DNA of 62,000 bases, from positions 19,281,297 through 19,343,296 of the forward strand of contig NC_135566.1 of NCBI RefSeq assembly GCF_964340395.1. The letters are read 5' to 3'. The notes beneath the pieces are model-generated. The model was not told the origin of the DNA. It searched no databases and saw only the letters and a list, made by a program, of their open reading frames with translations. Made by a program: the position numbers and the translations under genes. This document shows positions 11,048-59,005 of the stretch, one piece after another. Source of the stretch: Glandiceps talaboti. Its lineage: Eukaryota; Hemichordata; Enteropneusta; Spengelidae. Within the stretch, counting starts at the first letter, position 1. Every line of letters begins with the position of its first letter.

Positions 11048-11880
11048 AAAGATATCCCAGTAAAAATTATGCGGTAGATAGTGGTACATATAAAACAGCT
11101 AATAGCGATCCCGTGGACTGGTGTGAGAGTCTCGTATTGACAGTGAAGTAATTCCTGTGATGTCATGTTGCCTTTAATACTATTTATATTGGTATGCCTT
11201 CCGAACAAGGAGAAAGCTCAGGGAATGTTGTAACCTACGGAAATGAAATAATAGTTTGATTGGACTGGTGCAATTCCATAACCTTTATGTGAGACAGAAA
11301 AGCAAACAAATCATTACAAACCTGTAGGCAATCCATAGGCTCTCCACAGAGGGTCTATGGACAATCCGAGTAATATATTCGTTATTAAGGAAATACTCAC
11401 TTTTCCTCGATTTTCTTTGTTTTCCTATTACACGTCGACTGTATTTGCATTTCTAAAATTCACGATTCCGTGTAAACGAAACGCATTTGATGTTTCCATC
11501 GTTAAAGGAACATAGAACAAATTTGAACTAATTTCCTGACGTGTTATTTTTGCTTCATCTGAAAAATTATATACTAGGTTGTTCTACATTTTGAAACACA
11601 GATTATTGTAAATCTTTCCATTACAGGTAATCGTGAGATCTGTTTCATCGCATGCAGGGCACGTGAATAATCAATCCATGATTTACCTTTTCTGTACATC
11701 CAGAATGAGACGTTGTTAATCTCGTGATCGTGGAGAAAATTAGCAAATACAAACCAGTCAAGCTTTATATTGAGCTGTTATATGAATCAATACCACACTA
11801 GACGAGATTTATATTAAAGTGTGTGTATTTACTTGGCAAAAATAGGGTCTGAATTTGGCCCATACCCGATTTGTACCTCC
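11048..11880. other. no gene seen
   Basis: Intergenic. A stretch at 11290-11460 is weakly similar to 12625-12750 (shared AACAGAAAAG, CAATCCGAG and ACACGTCTACTG-like blocks), suggesting an old duplication. Confidence 0.4.
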
Positions 11881-11906
11881 CATAAGGGGAGGTTATGTTA
11901 GGTTTT

Positions 11907-11957
<51 letters not shown>

Positions 11958-12138
11958 GACTGACTGACTGACTGACTGACTGACTGTATATCTCTCTGTC
12001 TATCCTTGTGTATGTGAGGGTACTTGGGTGTGCGTGTGTGTGCTAGAGTGTGTGTATGTATGTATGTTTGTATGTATGTATGTATGTATGTATGTATGTA
12101 TGTATGTATGTATGTATGTATGTATGTGTGTGTGTGTA

Positions 12139-12174
<36 letters not shown>

Positions 12175-12230
12175 CGCACTTGTCTCTGTGAGCATGTGTG
12201 CGTGTGTGCACGCTGCGATGATATAAGTTT
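11881..12230. repeat. compound microsatellite (CTGT)n(GACT)n(TATG)n(TG)n
   Basis: The array starts after CCCATAAGGGGAGGTTATGTTAGG and runs through CTGT, GACT, TATG and TG blocks. The long ORFs on both strands (for example 154 codons rich in Thr/His) are repeat artefacts. Confidence 0.95.
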
Positions 12231-14320
12231 GGAGAATTGTGCTCGATGTATTGAGTAAACATGGGAGAATTATTTTAGAGACCAACTTACTTAACTGTAA
12301 CATTGTGACTAAAATATAGCAGAAAAGTAGCAGGAAAATAAATATTGACTAAAAATCAGGGAATGAAATCGAAAAGTAATGAAATGTATTCAGTAGATTT
12401 CAATAACTTGCTAATGGTCAGTTTCACAGATAAATATACATTTGCACCATACATCACACTGTAGTTACAGTTACCAGTAAATTTTTGTTATTTACCTTCA
12501 ATAATGCCAGTATCTTTTCAAGCATGTGATAAACCTGGCAATATGTTGTCTTCTACCGAAATTAAAACATTAGTGTGTACGTGCATGTTTTCGATCAATT
12601 CTAGTGAATTACGATATTTCATATGTCAAACAGAAAAGAAAGCAACTATTACAAACTGTCGACAATCCGAGAAATATGAGGTAGAAAGAAGAAACTGCTC
12701 TGTGTTTCTTTGTTTACTTCTAACACGTCTACTGTCTTTACCTTTACATCTTATACTTGGGATATGTTGTTGTGTTTTCACATGAGAGAAAAAACGAAAG
12801 CAGCCGAATTAAAGGTGTGCAAGATAGAAAGAACAAACTAATAGGTATTTTCAAAAAAGCACAATTGTGCATATCATCGTCGTTGGATTTTAATGTGGTA
12901 TAGGCTGTATTTGTACTTTTTATAGGGGTGTGTTTGATGCCCAACAAGGTACCTCTAGCTAGTATTCCATTTACTGAAGTGTACATAACTATCACCTGCA
13001 ACTGTCAGAATTAAAACTTTGTATTAGTCATATTGTATTAAGGATTAGATGGCGTAATTTAATATGACATGTTCTTCACACATATACAAACAAATAACGT
13101 TACGTTGCCTTCACATATTTATGGATTTTACACATATTTGAACTGATAGATGAATGAATCACTGAAATAACAAATTTATTTCTGTTAATTATGTTGATAT
13201 TATGAATGTTGCATATCAAAATACCAGGATGTGCATTATTAAGTGTTTACATTTATTAGCGTATAAGATATTAAAACCATACATAATGAAAAGTAATAAA
13301 ATAATGAAGTGATGATTGGTATTTTTATTTTCTTATAACTTGACCTTTGACATATAGCTTCAAGGTTAGTCAGTCAAACTTGGTATGTGCAGTCATACAT
13401 TATTGTACAAACTTATATGTTGCCCTCAAAGACTACCGTTTTATCGAATCGATAGAGTGAACAATATTCAAAATTTGACGAGATACATTCAGTTTGTATC
13501 TGGTAATTACCTATAGTTGCTTTGGTATACATCACTTTGAGCTCTTGAGTTTACAACATTCAATATGATATGAATTATTTTACTTAGCACAGTACTAGAA
13601 TCACAGTGCCAGCTTCCAAGACATCAAAGATAGGGGAGAGATCAATAGTTCAATGTAGAATAACAAACTCAATTCTTTTAGTTTGTGGTGGTATTACTTC
13701 TCATCCGACAAAAACGATTTTACTTTTAATGGAATCTGTCCCCCCCCCCCCAATACAAATACTTCTAAAAGATATCGAAGTTTGGTGAATGGGTTATTTA
13801 TTCTCAATTGCAAGCGTAAATACGTGCAATGACCCTGTGCCAAACCATTGTTGTCACCAATAATGTAATGTTACTATTGAAGACAAAACTAGCAGTCATT
13901 CAATGGGACGAGTAGTCTCTCGCTAAATTATATAGCCAAGACACTGCTAAAGATGCTTTGTTTCCTTCCGTCACGATAATATTGAATGGAATGCTCGTCT
14001 CAAAGCAATGATATATGGGTTTACTTAATGTTGTTGTTGTTGTTATTATTATACCAAGTTACAGCACATGTATATTGAAAGCTCTAAATGTAATTAGTTT
14101 TGACTCAAAAGGCAAGTATCCGCCTTAATTTACGATCATCTGACCCAAACTACATCTTTTGAAACAAAATTGGCAAAAAGGGTTCGAGTCGAAATGGAGT
14201 AACAATCGGTCAATTGGAAAGTTGTTTTAGAAACGCAGTGCTTATGAATGTTAACGACAATGTAAAAACATCGTTGTCAACAACAACGCAAACTAGTTGA
14301 TGTTGAGGACAAAACCTGGC
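12231..14320. other. intergenic, no gene seen
   Basis: AT-rich. It contains a C10-type homopolymer at about 13740-13751 and a short GTT run at 14030. No exon with plausible splice sites or protein similarity was recognised. Confidence 0.5.
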
Positions 14321-14330
14321 CAGCAGATAT

Positions 14331-14341
14331 ACATATAAAAG
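14331..14341 (+). promoter_or_regulatory. candidate TATA box and 5' UTR exon of the LDLa/protease gene
   Basis: CATATAAAAG lies about 30 nt upstream of a pyrimidine-flanked possible start around 14360. The following ATG-free stretch ends at GACG followed by a consensus donor GTGAGT (14431). This layout suits a non-coding first exon of the plus-strand LDLa gene. The assignment is inferred from position. Confidence 0.4.
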
Positions 14342-14644
14342 AATTGTAGTCCCGGGTCTATAGCCTCTCAGTACCGTACAGACAAGACATTGTCAACAAG
14401 CGGGCATTCAGGAATCTGGAATTATACGACGGTGAGTAGATAATATTTTCACTCAGAATCGTACTCGCCAATGTATTCTCTTCCCTTGAAATGCAGCACA
14501 TCGTAATCCGAAAAACTCGGAAATATCTTTCGAAACCACAATATTCAGTTTCTCTAGGCTACTTTCAATAGCTGTGGCTGCTTATAAAACAATATGTGGA
14601 GATCTTTGCAGCCATTTAGATGACACGTGTTAAGATAACAATAA

Positions 14645-14672
14645 TTTTAAGATGAGATGAGATGAGATGAGA
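14645..14672. repeat. (GATGA)n short tandem repeat
   Basis: Several tandem GATGA units at 14650-14672. Confidence 0.8.
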
Positions 14673-14914
14673 TTTTACTAATCTCCATGGGGAAATTGAT
14701 GTGTTCGCACACGAACGTATAACTCAAGTTACGTATTACAAATACAATATACAACGCATGTAACAAAATTAGACAGTAAACAAAACTGAAAAAAATCAAC
14801 GGTAAAATCACGAAGCATTTGTAAGAGAACAGTAGAGAAATCGTTGATAAAAACGGCAATCGGTGTGAAAGAGTAACTGTTTTCGTGTAGCTGGCCACGT
14901 TGGACCAACCAAGC

Positions 14915-14960
14915 AATCAACCAACCAACCAACCAACCAACCAACCAATCAACCAATCAG

Positions 14961-15017
<57 letters not shown>

Positions 15018-15605
15018 TTGCTATAGTGGCAATATCCGCTGGTAAAAGCACACCATAGGCATTGGTGAACAAATAAATCTTCAGTTTTGTTTTGAAACAA
15101 TCCAGGCTGGCGCCTTGGCGAATGCCAAGTGGAAAAGAAATCCATGAATTGGGGGGTGACATATGAGAATGAACGACCTCCATAGGTGACTTGTCTGTAA
15201 GGTGTTGGTGTTGCAAGCAGATTCATGTTTGTAGAACGTAGAGTGCGACTCAGTGAGTATGGCACATATCACATATGTACACTGGAGTCAAAAGTAAAAT
15301 TTTGTAATCAAACTGGTAACAATACAGACTGATAAGAACTGGAGATGTGTTTTCAAACTTCTTGGTACGCGTGATAATCCTTGCCGCTTTATTTGAGGAC
15401 GTTGTAATAGGTGTATTGTGGTGTCTGGAAGTCCGTATAATAATGCATTACTGCAGTCAAGCTTGCCTTGACAGGATTACATGGATTAAATTACAACAAA
15501 TGTCATCAGTGATGTATTGCCTTATAAATGCACAAACGTTCAACCCATGTGTAATCAGTATCGTAATAAAAGGCCTCAGTTTGGATTTAGGATTTACAGC
15601 TAGGT
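14915..15605 (-). pseudogene. 3' end of a decayed non-LTR retrotransposon (RT C-terminus)
   Basis: The minus strand carries pieces of the conserved C-terminal region of L2/CR1-type ORF2 in shifting frames. A piece resembling NKAARIITRTKKF/SPVLISL lies in 15330-15450, and NLLATPTPYRQVTYGGRSFS with a frameshifted SFPLGIRQGASLDCFKTKLK lies in 15020-15240. The element ends in a (TTGA)n/(TTGG)n tail at 14915-15017, the microsatellite type of 3' end expected for such elements. Several frameshifts show it is dead. It sits within the presumed 5' intron of the LDLa/protease gene. Confidence 0.8.
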
Positions 15606-15720
15606 GTTAAAAAACGGTTGATAAAGTAAAGAATTATAGAAAAAAGGTGGTTCAGAACAAAAAAAATGACACTGTAATCCTCATGGCTATACTGATAAAA
15701 CAACACTAATAGTAAGTGTA

Positions 15721-15789
15721 TCAAAAATTCATGGGTGTGTGATCTGTTTCCGGACTGCTCGGACGAGAGTGACGAAAGCAGTTGTAATG
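15721..15789 (+). pseudogene. isolated half LDL-receptor class A module
   Basis: A reading frame encodes CIKNSWVCDLFPDCSDESDE plus SSCN and then a donor GTAGGT in phase 1. This is the C-terminal half of an LDLa module, including the Ca-binding DCSDESDE. The first half (F-x-C-x-NG part) is absent upstream, and only a weak AG precedes the first Cys. It may be an eroded first LDLa exon. Its phase fits the next LDLa exon at 16107. Confidence 0.6.
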
Positions 15790-16039
15790 GTAGGTGTACA
15801 GTTAATTAAGGGCACGTTAGATAAAATTCATTAGCTGTGGACCCACTCTGCTTCTTATTCTCAAACACTACGACAATAAATAAAGGCAATCTAAAGCAAA
15901 GTTGAAGTTTAATAAATGATTTTAGACAGCACGATTTTGTTCATGTGATTTTGGCGGGAAAATTATAGAGTTGACGACATATATCACTGATTACTTTATA
16001 TGTTGTTCCCTGACGATAACGTTAGATCTGTACCATTTG

Positions 16040-18282
<2,243 letters not shown>

Positions 18283-18297
18283 ACTGTAAATCATATC

Positions 18298-18303
18298 AAT
18301 AAA
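18298..18303 (+). terminator. poly(A) signal of the LDLa/protease gene
   Basis: AATAAA 16 nt after the TAA of the proposed last exon, supporting termination of the transcript there. Confidence 0.55.
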
Positions 18304-18394
18304 GGCATGAAAACTTTTACTTTTTTTTAAACGATGCATAGTTTATACACAACATTCTGGAGATGGGTTATCAATGTGTAACTCGCGAGTTATT

Positions 18395-18408
18395 GCGCCC
18401 TCTAGTGG
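18395..18408 (-). promoter_or_regulatory. CTCF-like motif
   Basis: GCGCCCTCTAGTGG, whose complement CCACTAGAGGGCGC matches the bilaterian CTCF core consensus at every position I remember. It lies between the LDLa/protease gene and the next transcription unit. Occupancy is unknown. Confidence 0.45.
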
Positions 18409-18947
18409 TCAATTATAATTTCTCTATTTGGTGGGGCTAAATCCTTTCAGAATCATTTACGAATAAGACCTGTCCAGAATGGTATACAAGTTTGAATTAA
18501 GTTTATCCTTTTGTTGGATTCTTAATTTCTTGAAAGAGATTAAGAAACCATAATTTATTTTTAATAATAACGTAAAACTAAAGAATTTCAATTGTACAAA
18601 TGTTGCACTGCCAGTTTTCTAGGAGACGGACTTGACTAGCTTTGCTATTTTCCGATCTCCCTTTACCCATTGTTCATAAGAATGTAAAATATTTCTTGTT
18701 TTTTTCAATGCTATAACAAATGGGTAATAAATAAATAATAATTATAATAATAATTTCTTCACAGAACAACTAGTGATGAACATCGGCCTACTCTCACACG
18801 TGTGAGGGCGCCACGTCATGGCGTACTGTACCTTACCATTGCTTACAGACTATTAAAGGATGAACCAAAACATAAATGACGTGCCCTTCAGGCAAATGAT
18901 GCAATATGAAAGTGATACATATATAGGGTTAAATTATATAGGGGTAC

Positions 18948-19007
<60 letters not shown>

Positions 19008-20040
19008 GGGCAGAGATATAAAGGAAAATAACATATACAAATAAATAACACATACTAGACTGTATCGCATTCAATCAAGGACAGAATATTGGACCTTCAG
19101 AAAACTGATATTGTCCCTCTGGATTCTCTTTCGCAAACCTAATGCCACAGGAGACGGTTTCCATAATAACGTTGACATTATATTGAAGGATTCCCGTGCC
19201 CCAGAAATACTATAATCATTATTAAAGTATATTATATATTTGAGGGGACAGGGAACTCAGTGATCACATGACCTTTTCAAAGTCGTAGTCAAAATAAATT
19301 CAAGGTCATCTTAATTTGTTTTATTTTTATCGAAACATTCACTTAAACTTGTCTGTATACCCCCACTGGATGTGAATGGTAAAGCTGAAAATTGGTGAGA
19401 AAAATTGACAAACATAAAATCTTACAGAAATACTTGTAAAAAAGTAATAATTAAGTTGCTTTGTAGCAAAAATTTGTTACCAAGACAACTGCTGTCAATA
19501 TCCCCAATTATACGAAACTGTTGATATACTAATTTGAAAGTGCTATTGATATGATGTAAGTGTTTGTACATAGCATTTGTAATGAACTGTATGCTTTCCA
19601 GGGACTTGAGAAAGTATAAAGTATAGGTCCATGCCAGATAGAGGTAATAATTGTAAAGCGCTTTGAGCACAGAGTGGGGAAACATTATATAAAAACTAAC
19701 ATTAATATCATAAGTTGCAAACGTTTTTCGTCCACTGATTATGTTATAGATATTGATTTGCAATATTTTATGTTCTCTCAACTAATGACAAAGTTTGATG
19801 CGTATCATAGCTATAATTTTGTTGTCATAGTTTACTTTGTGTACATATGTAAATCGGCCACTGTAAATGACGTCAATCGTTTCCCAACTGTCAAAAGGGA
19901 CAAGATTTATATCGGTTCCTGTAAATTGAAAACAAATTACGAATGTCATTCTAAGACGTCCTATAGGAACAGATGACGAAATTTCCTGAACATTTCATAA
20001 AAGTGTTAAATGAAAATATGTGAAGATCTTAGAATACAAA
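18409..20040. other. intergenic
   Basis: Includes a (TG)n microsatellite at 18949-19003 and a copy of the dispersed GTGTGAGGGCGCC motif at about 18800-18850. No gene recognised. Confidence 0.5.
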
Positions 20041-20046
20041 CTTTGT

Positions 20047-20385
20047 TTAGACAGCCACGAGAGGTTTTACATCAGAAGGTATCATACCACCAACAATATC
20101 GCAGACAATAGCCCTAGCCCATCGTTGTTCATCTTTAGGAGGACGAAATTTGCTTCTGACAGTTGACCACAACGTTTTCCAAGAGTTCCGTTTGAAGATA
20201 CGCGACGCTTTTCGTGGTGCCCCGAGCACAACGTCCACACACTTCAGCAATTTACTTTGACTTGGAAAATGTATATCTTCTGAACAAGAAGGACAGAGGC
20301 AACGAGAATTAACGTATATCTGTAAAGTCGGTCGACGTAGACATGGAGAGGCTGTGTGTTTAGAATGTACACTATGTGCTGTCAT
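20047..20385 (-). CDS. uncharacterised small protein (112 aa)
   Basis: The minus-strand frame starting MTAHSVHSKHTASPCL is basic, has a CLCPSC cysteine cluster and ends in VCDIVGGMIPSDVKPLVAV. I do not recognise a family. Just upstream on the same strand, a perfect donor GTAAGT (20436) and acceptor TTTTCAG (20396) define a 41-nt intron-like segment. If spliced it would lie in the 5' UTR; if retained, the frame extends in frame to an ATG at 20490 (147 aa). The unit would be head-to-head with TRIM37, about 0.9 kb away. It could equally be a fortuitous ORF. Confidence 0.4.
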   Translation of the reverse strand: MTAHSVHSKHTASPCLRRPTLQIYVNSRCLCPSCSEDIHFPSQSKLLKCVDVVLGAPRKASRIFKRNSWKTLWSTVRSKFRPPKDEQRWARAIVCDIVGGMIPSDVKPLVAV

Positions 20386-20499
20386 TATTATAAATCTGAA
20401 AATCAAAGTATTTGTTCTAATTTTAAATCTACTTACCAGGCTTACACGTACACTGAGATTGGTAGATATCCAATTCATGTAAACCTTCATAACGCGAAC

Positions 20500-21328
20500 T
20501 AAACTGAGGGAACATAGTGATACAGTTTGTATTTTACGGACTGAAACTAATCACGATGTTCACCAACTATTGTACTCCTTTGAACTAAAGACTGAAACTA
20601 AACTGACCAACTATCGTAATGCTTCGAACTTAGAATTTTTTACGAATCACAATAAAGCATATGAATTCAGAGCCACGTTTTAATGTAAACACACCCTGTC
20701 TCGTTTTGTCGACCTACAACACACTGCTTTCTGAATATAAAATGTCACTGAAATAAACAAAATAGAACATTCCAAGGGACCGGTCAGTTTCTTCAGCCGG
20801 GGTGGATTTATAGGGGGGGGGGTCACCCTGTTTTTGAAATTGGCAGTGGGGGTGGAGAATCATGCTGTTTAAACAATTGTGGATAATGGGGAGGTCATTA
20901 TGTTTTGGATTGTGGTGGAAGAAAAAAATCCTTTTCTACAATGGTATATAGCCTTGTCTGAAATGTGGTACATGTAAATACTTGTTCTTGTCCCTGTTTC
21001 TTACATGAATTCTTTAATATTACTTATTAGTTCAATAACTATACATATTATATACATGGCACATATCAATGGGCACATTATATCTGTACCGTCAGTACCG
21101 TGGCTAGAGCGCCCTCTTTTGGGAGCAATGCAGCAGAAGGCATATATGATCATGTGATCTACATTGACCAATCAATAGTTCCCATATTACCAACTGAATT
21201 TCAATATTACCAGCCGTCAGCTGGAGAGGAGTGTGTACATATGTCTGTATGATAATATCAACAAGATTTAATTAATTTTCGATTAGTTTTGTATTTTTGT
21301 TATTTATAAGTAGTGGAGGAATACAAAG
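20500..21328 (+). promoter_or_regulatory. TRIM37 upstream region
   Basis: The stretch contains a G9-10 tract at about 20813, a CCAAT box at 21168-21172 (TTGACCAATCAATAG) and a partial CTCF-like GCGCCCTCTTTTGG at about 21110. The first TRIM37 coding exon follows at 21329. There is no clear TATA box near the ATG. Promoter function is inferred from position. Confidence 0.4.
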
Positions 21329-54629
<33,301 letters not shown>

Positions 54630-57000
54630 TCCCATACAGTGTGTGGATAGACAACTTACATCTCTACTGAAATATTCAATATTTGAAGAATTTACATCTA
54701 GAGGAAACATATCAGTATTCCGTTATACTCATCTTCCATACATGCCTACTGATAGGATTATTCAAGAACACAGAAGATTGACCACTAGAGTGTGTGCTTC
54801 TACACGTTTCAAACTATTGTCTACAAACTTGTGGGCATATCGTTTTTGCACCTTGTAGGGCAAAGCTAGACTGTAAGGTATGTCATATTGTTGCACCCAA
54901 AACATTTTACCAAAAGGGTTGTGTGAGGGCGCCCTGACATGGTATATCTTACAGGCTAGGGAAAAGAGAAAAGCGTTGTTTTTTTCTGTCCTGGTTATAC
55001 CCTGATTGTAATGTTTTCATCCTGTGTGCTGTAATGCAGTTATGTAATTTTGCCATATAAAAGTACACATCATTTTCATAACTTTTTTGGCTGTAAAATG
55101 TCTAATTTTGTTCAAAGTGTTATGTTGTATTTATTTTGTGTACTTTTCATACATAATTTGTGAGTGTCTATGAATTTATTCGTAAAATAATATAACATAC
55201 TAGTGTACAAATATAGTGTAGGATCAGAAGTGACTCCATTTGATTTAGCCAACCTTCTGTGCCAACACAGTGAATCCAAAATCTATGTCAAGCTTTTTAT
55301 CTGGCATTATTAACTGTTGTAACTCAGTTTTGACATGTGCCTCTTGTTTGGTTGAAGCATATAGTTCACAAGTCATGAACTCTGATTGAAACATAGGGTT
55401 CATAGGTCATAGGTCAACTATTATACAGTTCCTATTTCAATAACAATTGTGTCAACTCGATGTCAGTAATGAACCAGCCAAATTTTGACTTTCCGTGGTA
55501 TCATATATTTACCTTTTTTAGAACAGTTTGATTAATTTGTCCATGTCCTCCTACCTAAATACAAATACATTTCTAGACTAATTTGTACTTCCCAAACCTT
55601 GTGCTGTTGTCATGGAAACAAAATAATTTATGAGTATGATATTGGACATAGCATCAACTAAACTTGCTGTGTTTTACGACATGGCAAATATGGCTCTCCT
55701 TGGCTGAACATATCGGATGTAAAATCTGTTGGCAAACTGCTACCTAGCCTGTCCATGTGGATTTGTCATGGACTGTACAAAACTCACATAGTAGGTGAGA
55801 ACTAGTGCAGTGATATATCCATGGCATTGTAGACAGGTTAGCTAACGGATTGCTAACAGCTGTTATCCTGAATGCTGTGTGGTCAATGTTGCTATGGAAA
55901 CACAAATCCTGTATATAAATTTGAATATTGTATTATTATATGCAATGGAAAAAAACAAAACATGTCAATCTGATACATTTCAACATCTAAGTAATTTCAG
56001 CAACAATGATAAACATTCAAAGTTTGTCATTTCATTCTTGTCACTCACCGTATTATTATTATTATTCATGTATATATTATGTTTATATTTTTTGCACTTT
56101 TTTTTCTAGATTTCTAGTTTTATTTTCACTTATCTCATGTTCTTGTTCAATTTTATTATAACAGTCAATTATATCTGTTGATTGCATAACTTATCCAAAA
56201 TATACAAGTCTTGCAATAATGTTAACACCAGGGTCCAAAGAATTGTGCAACAAAAAAGAAAAAAATTATAAATTGTCTCTACTCTGAAGAAAAAAAATGA
56301 TTTCACCTAAAATCTTAACAGAGGATGACATGAAAGGTGAAAGGTCAAAATAACATTTGAAATGAATCACTGCTTTATAACAATGAAAATGACTTAAGCT
56401 GCAACAAGAGAATAGCTAGGCTGAATAGTGGTGTAGGAGATAAATACTGTACATGTATGTAGTTATGATTAATAACAACATGGTGTGAACACATTCCTGT
56501 AGTGACTGGAGTAAAAAAACAACAACCCAACAATAATGGAACCATGTATGATCTTACTATGGAAATGATAACAATTTATAATGTGACTATATGCATAAAA
56601 TTGTCATCATTGAGTTTGGACACAACACACTGAAGGAATGTTTTGACAAGAGGTTCTTTCTTGTCAGCGATTGTCTATCTCAGAAACAATCTAAACCGCC
56701 TTTGTGCAGCTTGATAGATTTTCATTGTATGTGGTAAACTTTCTATAACTGCAGTTTTCCAATATTGAAATTGATGAATATAAGCGCTATATTGTGCTAT
56801 GTACATATGACTCGCATGATTTTCAGTAATGTATAGTATTTAAAAAAAAAATTCTTGTATATCAATCTATATTCAATTTGTTTCTTCATACCACTGCCCT
56901 TGTTTGTCTGTTTGTTTGGTTGCATTGCACAAGCTTTACTCAGAAGCGTATTGACATAGTTCAATATACTTGACATTGAAGACAAATCAGATTGATACAG
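54630..57000. other. TRIM37 3' flank, no further gene seen
   Basis: Includes a GTGTGAGGGCGCCCTGACATG motif at about 54922-54942, seen also near 10.33, 18.80, 57.45 and 60.26 kb. There is no clear AATAAA close to the stop. AT-rich without exons. Confidence 0.5.
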
Positions 57001-57002
57001 TA

Positions 57003-57690
57003 GACTGTGTCTTCAAGATACTGTGTTTTGCAAGGTTGATGTCAGTATTACTTTGTTTTAATGTCTTATTTTGTGTTGTTTATCACTTTCAAATCTCCTC
57101 AAACTGTCATTTCTGATTGAATCCAATTGTTATATTACAAGTCTATGCTATGGTGCTAGAAATATTTCATACCTTGTACAAGCCTTTCAATGTTTCATGT
57201 GTTATGTGGTAGTCTCAGAAGTTACTGCTTACCAACTTATTACAGTACATTTTATGATTTGATGTCTTCACGCCAATACTTCATCTATGTTCTCTATGGA
57301 ACCATGTATGAATGTTTCACTGTTTGGTATCTGAAAATTTATTGAATCACTGCAAGTGTTGAGTCTGTATGGTTTAAATCATCAGTAAGTATAACATAGA
57401 CGAAGATACATCATGGCATGCTGCCCTCACTGGTGAAAGGGGTTGCCCAATGTGTGAGGGCTCCCTGCCCTGTCACGGCGAACCTTACAGACTATAATAT
57501 AAAGACCTTTCAAAAGGTTCCCTTTCATGGGATAACATGAAACCTTATAAAAAGGTGTCTTCTGATTGGTTTGAAAACTGCCAAAAATGACATGTTGATT
57601 ACAGCATTGACAATGATATAAAATGAACTATTTGGAGGAATCCATGCTGATACATAGCACAGAGATACCAATCAGTTGTAATAATACTAG
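57003..57690 (+). repeat. dispersed ~640-bp duplication, copy 1
   Basis: Begins AGACTGTGTCTTCAAGATAC and includes TTATCACTTTCAAATCTCCT and CATGCTGCCCTCACTGGTGA. It is highly similar to 59818-60455, with small indels. ORFs of 60-77 codons occur in both copies but are disrupted differently. Confidence 0.9.
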
Positions 57691-57699
57691 TAGGAGTTA

Positions 57700-59000
57700 G
57701 ACTGCTTTTACTGAGACTACCACAAATGCAATGCTAGGCAAACCTTTTTTTCTAACTTACTGCGTTCTGTTGAGACTTTATAATGACAAAGCCAACACAG
57801 AATGGACATGTGCTTGCTATAAAATTTACATATAAATACTTGTATTACCTGATAGATAGCTAGTTGAGAATGACTGGGGAAATCAAGTAGATTGGAATGA
57901 TTGAAATTATGAAAATTTGCCAATATCGCTAAAACTGCAAAACCTGACATGAGAATAGTTTGGAGATATTTTCAATGAATTGATTGTACATAGAAGTGTC
58001 TAATTTGCATATCAATTAACATATCTATCAATAATGTCACCAACTATTGACTATATGATACATCTTTTGTTATGTTTTCATGAGGATGCCAACTTATCCA
58101 AATTGAAAGTACATGTAAATACTGTACTAGTTGAAATGCCATTGTACTGTCATTAGACTCATTTGAGTTGCTGTTACTTCATGTCAACACACAGATCTCA
58201 TTCAGTCATTGTAGTGACTAATTACAGATATGTACTCAAATGTAGCTTTCAGTCTACGATGCAATTAACAAAAAAAAACCAGAAAGAAATAGAAAAATAT
58301 AATAACTATTGCCATGGAAACTGTGCTACTCTAAAGCAATCTGGTTACTGATGTAATGAAGTTTCTTTGTACAGCTTCAGTCATCACCACTCGATCAACT
58401 CACTAAATTTGATTGTCAGCTTTCTTCATAGATTGTCAGGCATTTTAATACAGAACTTTGTAGGAAAACATTCATACAATTAGTGGGCATATAAAAGAAC
58501 AAACCATATGTGATCTGACTGTGGAAATGAGTACACTATATAATTAAATAAACACATCTGGTTTTAGATCATTCATACTGAAAATATTTATGGCAGTTCT
58601 CTTTCAGCTCCTTGATTACTTTCCATTGTACCTTCTAGTAATGTACCTACATTTACTTTTAAATTTGAAATTCAAAGTCTGAAGGAATGTCATTGTAAAA
58701 CTCGGATGATTGCACATTTCATGAAATTTGTACTTTTTACTGTTGCATTTATACGACACATAATTAGCATGTTTTTCAGTAATATGCATACAATCTGACT
58801 ATTCCGCTATCATCACTACATGATGTGTGTGTGTACTATTTTGTGACCTGCTTTTGTTTTCGTTACCTTTCAATGTGCAATGCCATGATGTATATACAAT
58901 TACAAATGCAAATTAGCACTGTGTTTATATTGAATATAGAAGTTCCAAAATTATGATTAAACAAAACTAAATAGAAAATAACTATTGATGTATTTTGTGA
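57700..59000. other. intergenic, no gene seen
   Basis: AT-rich. No exon or strong repeat was recognised apart from an ATTTGCATATCAATTAA sequence near 58001. Confidence 0.5.
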
Positions 59001-59005
59001 GTTTT

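Noticed and set aside
11798-12303. long Thr/His/Val/Cys-rich ORFs on both strands
   Set aside because: They are translations of CTGT, TATG and TG microsatellites.
19422-19781. 119-codon minus-strand ORF
   Set aside because: AT-rich, hydrophobic, no motif or codon pattern; likely chance.
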